Source: a virus
IMG/VR virus record: IMGVR_UViG_3300045921_000239
Coordinates: 1 to 23,386 of that record
Length of the DNA: 23,386 nucleotides
Strand: one strand, 5' to 3'
Position numbers and translations under genes: made by a program. The notes beneath the pieces are model-generated. The model searched no databases. It had not been told where the DNA came from and saw nothing but the letters and a program-made list of their open reading frames with translations. Positions 20,403 to 23,386 of the stretch are shown piece by piece; positions within the stretch are counted from its first letter, which is position 1; every line of letters starts with the position of its first letter.

Positions 20403-21561
20403 CGTCGTTCTCCTCGTTGTCCTCGTCGGCTTCGGGCGCGATCGCATCCTCACCATCACGCATGAAGTGATCGGCCATCATGGCATATGCATCAGGTCGT
20501 TCGACGAACACCTTCCCGAGCCCGATGAACTTCTGCTGAAAAGCGACGTGCGATCCGTCAGGCAACATCAAGTACTGCCACTGTGGCGTCTCGACGATCC
20601 ACTTGTGATCAGACGTGAGGCCCGCGCTCTTGCCCCACGTGTAGAGCGTCCACGCGTTGTCGAAGCCCGCGCCGTAGATCAGCGCTGCCTGCGCCGGAGG
20701 TCTGGGCGAACGCACGCGCGTCTTCTTCGTCTTCGCCTCGACCTCGTGCCCGAGGACGTTCTCGCCGATCTTGATCTGACCCTTCGCAGAGAGCCACAAG
20801 CGCAAGCTGGTGAAGTAGCGCACGCCCGAGCCACCGCTCGTCTTCATCGTCGCGAATGGGCCGATGTCCGTGTAGAAGTGATTCACGAACACGAACGCGA
20901 TGCGCAAGTCCGCGATCCGCGCGCAGATGCGGCGGAAGTTCAGCTTGATCACCTTCGCCGCTTCAGCGACGTGACGATCATCAGGGTCACCCGCAAGCTC
21001 CCTCTTCGTCGGCGTCGCACCGAGAGAATCCCACACGAGCAAGAGCGGCGGCGGCTTCTCCTTTCGCCGACGGAACTCCGCTGCGAGCTTCTCTTGCACC
21101 GTCAGCACCGAGTCCGTCGCCTCGAACACGTCTTCGACGGTCTCGACACGCTTCGTCAAAAGCTTGTCGATGTCTACGCCGAGCCTGCGCGTATACACTG
21201 CATCGCGCGAGTGCTCCGTGTCGATCACCGCGCCGATGCCCCCCATGCGCTGCACTTGCGCCAGCGACTGATCGATCAGCGTGCTCTTGCCGACGCCCTC
21301 CCATGACGCGCACTCACTCACGCGTCCGATCGGCCATCCTCCGCGCGGCCCGCCGATGAGCTTGTCAATCGCGAGGTTGCCCGTGCTCACGAACTCATCG
21401 ATCGGCGTGTCGAGCCCATCACGTCCGAAGAAGCCGAATGCATCGTCGTCCTTCGGATTGAGCTTCCTCAGCTCTTCAAGAAACCGATCCGCATCACTCT
21501 TCACCATCTTCTTCGGCGTGCTCTTCTTCGGAGCACTCACACTGCGGGGCTTGCGCTGCAT
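20392..21561 (-). CDS. recA: RecA/UvsX-type recombinase, 389 aa
   Basis: Catalyses ATP-dependent strand exchange on ssDNA. Visible RecA features: STGNLAIDKLIGG (about 59-71), Walker A WEGVGKST (87-94), DTEHSRDAVYTRRLGVD (114-130) with Glu117 matching the catalytic Glu, Walker B LLLVWDS (173-179), and FVFVNHFYTDIGPFATMKTSGGSGVRYFTSLRL (about 223-255), covering the L1/L2 DNA-binding region with the conserved Asn. The His after that Asn replaces the usual Gln, and an acidic C-terminal tail (EADEDNEENDDGE) is present as in RecA proteins. ATG 21561 has GGAG 3 bases upstream. It lies between the ssDNA-binding protein and SbcDC, overlapping the latter by 11 bases. The recA symbol is by function; uvsX would also fit. 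Confidence 0.92.
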   Translation of the reverse strand: MQRKPRSVSAPKKSTPKKMVKSDADRFLEELRKLNPKDDDAFGFFGRDGLDTPIDEFVSTGNLAIDKLIGGPRGGWPIGRVSECASWEGVGKSTLIDQSLAQVQRMGGIGAVIDTEHSRDAVYTRRLGVDIDKLLTKRVETVEDVFEATDSVLTVQEKLAAEFRRRKEKPPPLLLVWDSLGATPTKRELAGDPDDRHVAEAAKVIKLNFRRICARIADLRIAFVFVNHFYTDIGPFATMKTSGGSGVRYFTSLRLWLSAKGQIKIGENVLGHEVEAKTKKTRVRSPRPPAQAALIYGAGFDNAWTLYTWGKSAGLTSDHKWIVETPQWQYLMLPDGSHVAFQQKFIGLGKVFVERPDAYAMMADHFMRDGEDAIAPEADEDNEENDDGE

Positions 21562-21596
21562 CTTCTCTCCGCCGATCAATCACTAGAAACGAACGC

Positions 21597-21639
21597 GCAC
21601 GACTCGCCGCGCCATCCGCAAACGGACAACGAGTCGTGC
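21597..21639 (-). other. Perfect inverted repeat between the SSB and RecA genes
   Basis: The 76-base gap between the two genes contains a 10-bp perfect inverted repeat, GCACGACTCG at 21597-21606 and CGAGTCGTGC at 21630-21639, separated by 23 bases. On the minus strand it would form a hairpin followed by GCGTTCGTTTC, not a clean U-tract, so it could be an attenuator, an mRNA stability element or an operator for a dimeric protein, rather than a classical terminator. Confidence 0.6.
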
Positions 21640-21655
21640 ACGAGATGGAGGTAGA

Positions 21656-23335
21656 TCAGAACGGCGCCTCGTCGCCCGCGGCGATCGCCTTCTCGATCTG
21701 CTCAGGAGTCAGCGCACCGGAGTTACCAGCGGGAGGAGCGGGAGGAGCCACCAGACCTCCGACCGGTCCGTCCGGCATCGGGGGCAGATCGGGCAACGCG
21801 GGCAGAGGCGGCAGCCCCGGCGGCGGTGCCGCCGCGACACCCGGAGGCAGGAACGGCGGAGGTACCACGGCGCCGCTCGCGAGACCGGGCGCGACGGGCG
21901 GCGGCAGCTCCGGGAGCGACGGCGGCGGCGCGTAGCCGGGCACGGGAACGCTCGCGACGGGCGGCGGGGGCGGCGGCCCGCCAGGCGGCATGGCGAGCAT
22001 GGCGGGCATGGCGGGCATGGCTCCAGGAGGCGCGTAGACGCCCTGAGGGGGCGCAGCGGGCACGGGCGGCGGAGCAGCGGGCACGGGCGGAGCAGCGGGC
22101 ACGGGCGGAGCAGCGGGCACGGGCGGGGGCACGGGCGGGCTCGCGGGGCGCACCTGCCCCGTCGTCCGGTTGTACTCGTACGCCGGGTTGCTCGGATGCG
22201 CGACCCACTGCCCGATACTCGGAGGCACCACGGGCACGCTCGGAATCGAATACATCTTCACGAGACCAAAGCGTTCGCGGATCTTCTGAGCGATCTTGCC
22301 CATCTCCTCCTTCGGGCGGATGCGGATGCACTGCTCACGCAGGTCATAGAGGTTGCCCAGCACGCTGCGCAGTTGCGGATCGAGCGGCGTCGGCCCGGTC
22401 ATGTCAGGCACCGCGTCATACTCGACGTTCATCGGGTACGAGCCGCGCGAAGAGCGCTTCTTGATCAACCGCACATTCAACCCGCGGTCGGGATGCGTGA
22501 GCGTCCGCGCCTCGCAGACGAGATTCAGCAGCTTGCGCCCGAGCGTCGGAGGCATCGTCAGGATGCCCGGCTGGACGATCCAAAGCACCTGCCCGGTCTG
22601 CGGATCGATGACGGGCTGCCCGTCGCGCGTGTACTGCTTGAAGTGCTTCGCAGGCTCGTCGAGATGCAGGCCCTGCCAGTAGTGGCGTTCCTGCGCCTTC
22701 GCATCAGAACCGAAGTCGTTCGCCTCTTTGTTGTCGCTCGTGCTGCACTCACTGATCGCGGCGCAGATGTCGCAATCGCCGAGCCCGCGCGACTTGTGCG
22801 CCTCGTAGCACTCGGGGAAGAACCACTGGCTCTTCCAGTTCGGCTGCCACCGAGGATCCATCTCCGCGTAAAGCCGGTGGCGCGCGCCGATGACCCACGC
22901 AGCCTTTTCGATGGGCGACCACGGCGGAAGCAACCGGACCATCATCTTGACCTCGCTGCCGACCTCCTTCGGAAGCTCGGGAAAGTCGAGGTAGATGACC
23001 TCTTCGTCTCGTCGGTTGCCGCGCGCAGCACGCTCCGCTTCGTGCTTCGCGAGATTCGGATCGATCTCACCGTAGCTCGGCGCAGGAAGACCCACGAACT
23101 GCGCCGCGACTGCGGGTGCCGACTGCATCTGCCGCATGTCACTCGGGTTCGCGGGATCGTACTCCCACCCCGGCGCGCTCGGATGCGGCACGTACTGCGC
23201 AGGCGGCGGTGCGGGCGGCAGTGCGGCGGGGTTCACCTGCACCATCTCCGCGGTTTGCGGATTGTAGAAGAAGCCCGGCGCGTTCGGGTGAGCGAGCCAT
23301 CCGGCGGGCGCGGCGGGAACAACCTTGTAGCTCAT
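21656..23335 (-). CDS. Single-stranded DNA-binding protein, gp32-like core with repeats and Pro-rich tail, 559 aa
   Basis: The central part (about residues 112-340) resembles T4 gp32: MMVRLLPPW, then a zinc site WFFPECYEAHKSRGLGDCDICAAI with Cys176, His180, Cys188 and Cys191, then HYWQGLHL (about 218-225) and later strands. It would coat ssDNA and work with RecA and SbcDC downstream. Outside the core are three repeats of a W-x-x-HP-x-x-P-x-[FWY]-x-Y-[ND]-P motif (about 12-34, 48-70 and 377-398), a long Pro/Ala-rich region (399-540) and an end, GDEAPF, like the DDDIPF tip of bacterial SSB. ATG 23335 follows an AGGAG site; an upstream GTG at 23386 is rejected. The gp32 assignment rests on motifs, not overall identity. 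Confidence 0.78.
   Translation of the reverse strand: MSYKVVPAAPAGWLAHPNAPGFFYNPQTAEMVQVNPAALPPAPPPAQYVPHPSAPGWEYDPANPSDMRQMQSAPAVAAQFVGLPAPSYGEIDPNLAKHEAERAARGNRRDEEVIYLDFPELPKEVGSEVKMMVRLLPPWSPIEKAAWVIGARHRLYAEMDPRWQPNWKSQWFFPECYEAHKSRGLGDCDICAAISECSTSDNKEANDFGSDAKAQERHYWQGLHLDEPAKHFKQYTRDGQPVIDPQTGQVLWIVQPGILTMPPTLGRKLLNLVCEARTLTHPDRGLNVRLIKKRSSRGSYPMNVEYDAVPDMTGPTPLDPQLRSVLGNLYDLREQCIRIRPKEEMGKIAQKIRERFGLVKMYSIPSVPVVPPSIGQWVAHPSNPAYEYNRTTGQVRPASPPVPPPVPAAPPVPAAPPVPAAPPPVPAAPPQGVYAPPGAMPAMPAMLAMPPGGPPPPPPVASVPVPGYAPPPSLPELPPPVAPGLASGAVVPPPFLPPGVAAAPPPGLPPLPALPDLPPMPDGPVGGLVAPPAPPAGNSGALTPEQIEKAIAAGDEAPF
22053..22140. repeat. 18-bp tandem repeat coding for the Pro/Ala tail
   Basis: Four copies of a unit GCAGCGGGCACGGGCGGA (the first with three extra bases) run from 22053 to 22127, then a shortened copy follows. 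In the minus-strand frame they encode VPAAPP repeats. A second 9-base repeat (GGCGGGCAT-like, at about 21990-22020) encodes MPAMPAM. Slippage between copies would lengthen or shorten the tail in frame. Confidence 0.8.
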
Positions 23336-23386
23336 CTTCTTGTCTCCTCTTTTCTCGTCGTCGTTTTCTCGTCGTCGCGTGGTCAC

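Noticed and set aside
20188-21306. Plus-strand open frame (~372 codons) across the RecA gene
   Set aside because: Antisense shadow of RecA with no recognisable motif and Arg-rich composition.
22053-22140. CRISPR-like tandem repeat
   Set aside because: Units are contiguous without spacers and lie in frame in the Pro/Ala-rich part of the SSB gene.

Overview
This window is part of a GC-rich, tightly packed tailed-phage genome (or a prophage of that type). The phage assignment rests on several hallmark genes: the N-terminal half of a terminase large subunit at the left edge, a probable terminase small subunit, a T4-gp32-like single-strand DNA-binding protein, a RecA/UvsX recombinase, a fused SbcD-SbcC nuclease, a RuvC-like resolvase, a dCTP deaminase, a GroES-like co-chaperonin and two cell-wall hydrolases. 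No tRNA, rRNA, CRISPR array or insertion sequence is visible. A lipoprotein with an Asp/Gly-rich linker and a cysteine-rich body resembles lipoproteins common in Myxococcota, so a myxobacterial-type host is a reasonable guess, but only an inference.

About forty genes lie on the minus strand and read from right to left. The only plus-strand gene is an N-acetylmuramoyl-L-alanine amidase (4518-5204). From the right edge leftwards the order is: ssDNA-binding protein (21656-23335), RecA (20392-21561), SbcD-SbcC fusion (17292-20402), a small unknown gene, RuvC-like nuclease (16371-16991), an unknown gene, terminase small-subunit candidate (15308-16054), a short gene, and a secreted muralytic enzyme (14541-15095). 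Next come small genes around a DNA methyltransferase (12754-13629), a deoxyribosyltransferase-like protein (11379-11888), a Zn-knuckle protein, the dCTP deaminase with an added zinc ribbon (9263-10054) and a SLOG-fold protein (8308-8733). A run of small unknown genes follows, then GroES, the amidase, a coiled-coil protein, an HTH protein, the lipoprotein, two unknown genes and TerL running off the left edge.

Functionally the right third is a replication, recombination and repair module: ssDNA binding, strand exchange, end processing and junction resolution. The middle holds nucleotide metabolism, DNA modification and lysis. Packaging genes bracket the middle and left parts. Genes overlap by 1-50 bases, often with ATGA, GTGA or TGATG junctions, which indicates translational coupling in long operons. 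A 12-base motif, consensus GCATCGKGTAYN, occurs six times just upstream of minus-strand genes and is my best candidate for a phage promoter element. In three of six cases the start codon lies only 7-8 bases past the motif and has no Shine-Dalgarno sequence, which would fit leaderless transcripts.

The most notable features are the ssDNA-binding protein (gp32-like zinc core, three WW-like repeats, proline-rich tail and a bacterial SSB-like acidic-PF tip), the single-chain SbcD-SbcC fusion, the repeated promoter-like motif, a C-terminal RKPRPMP tag shared by two otherwise unrelated small proteins, and a possible stop-codon readthrough at 7804.
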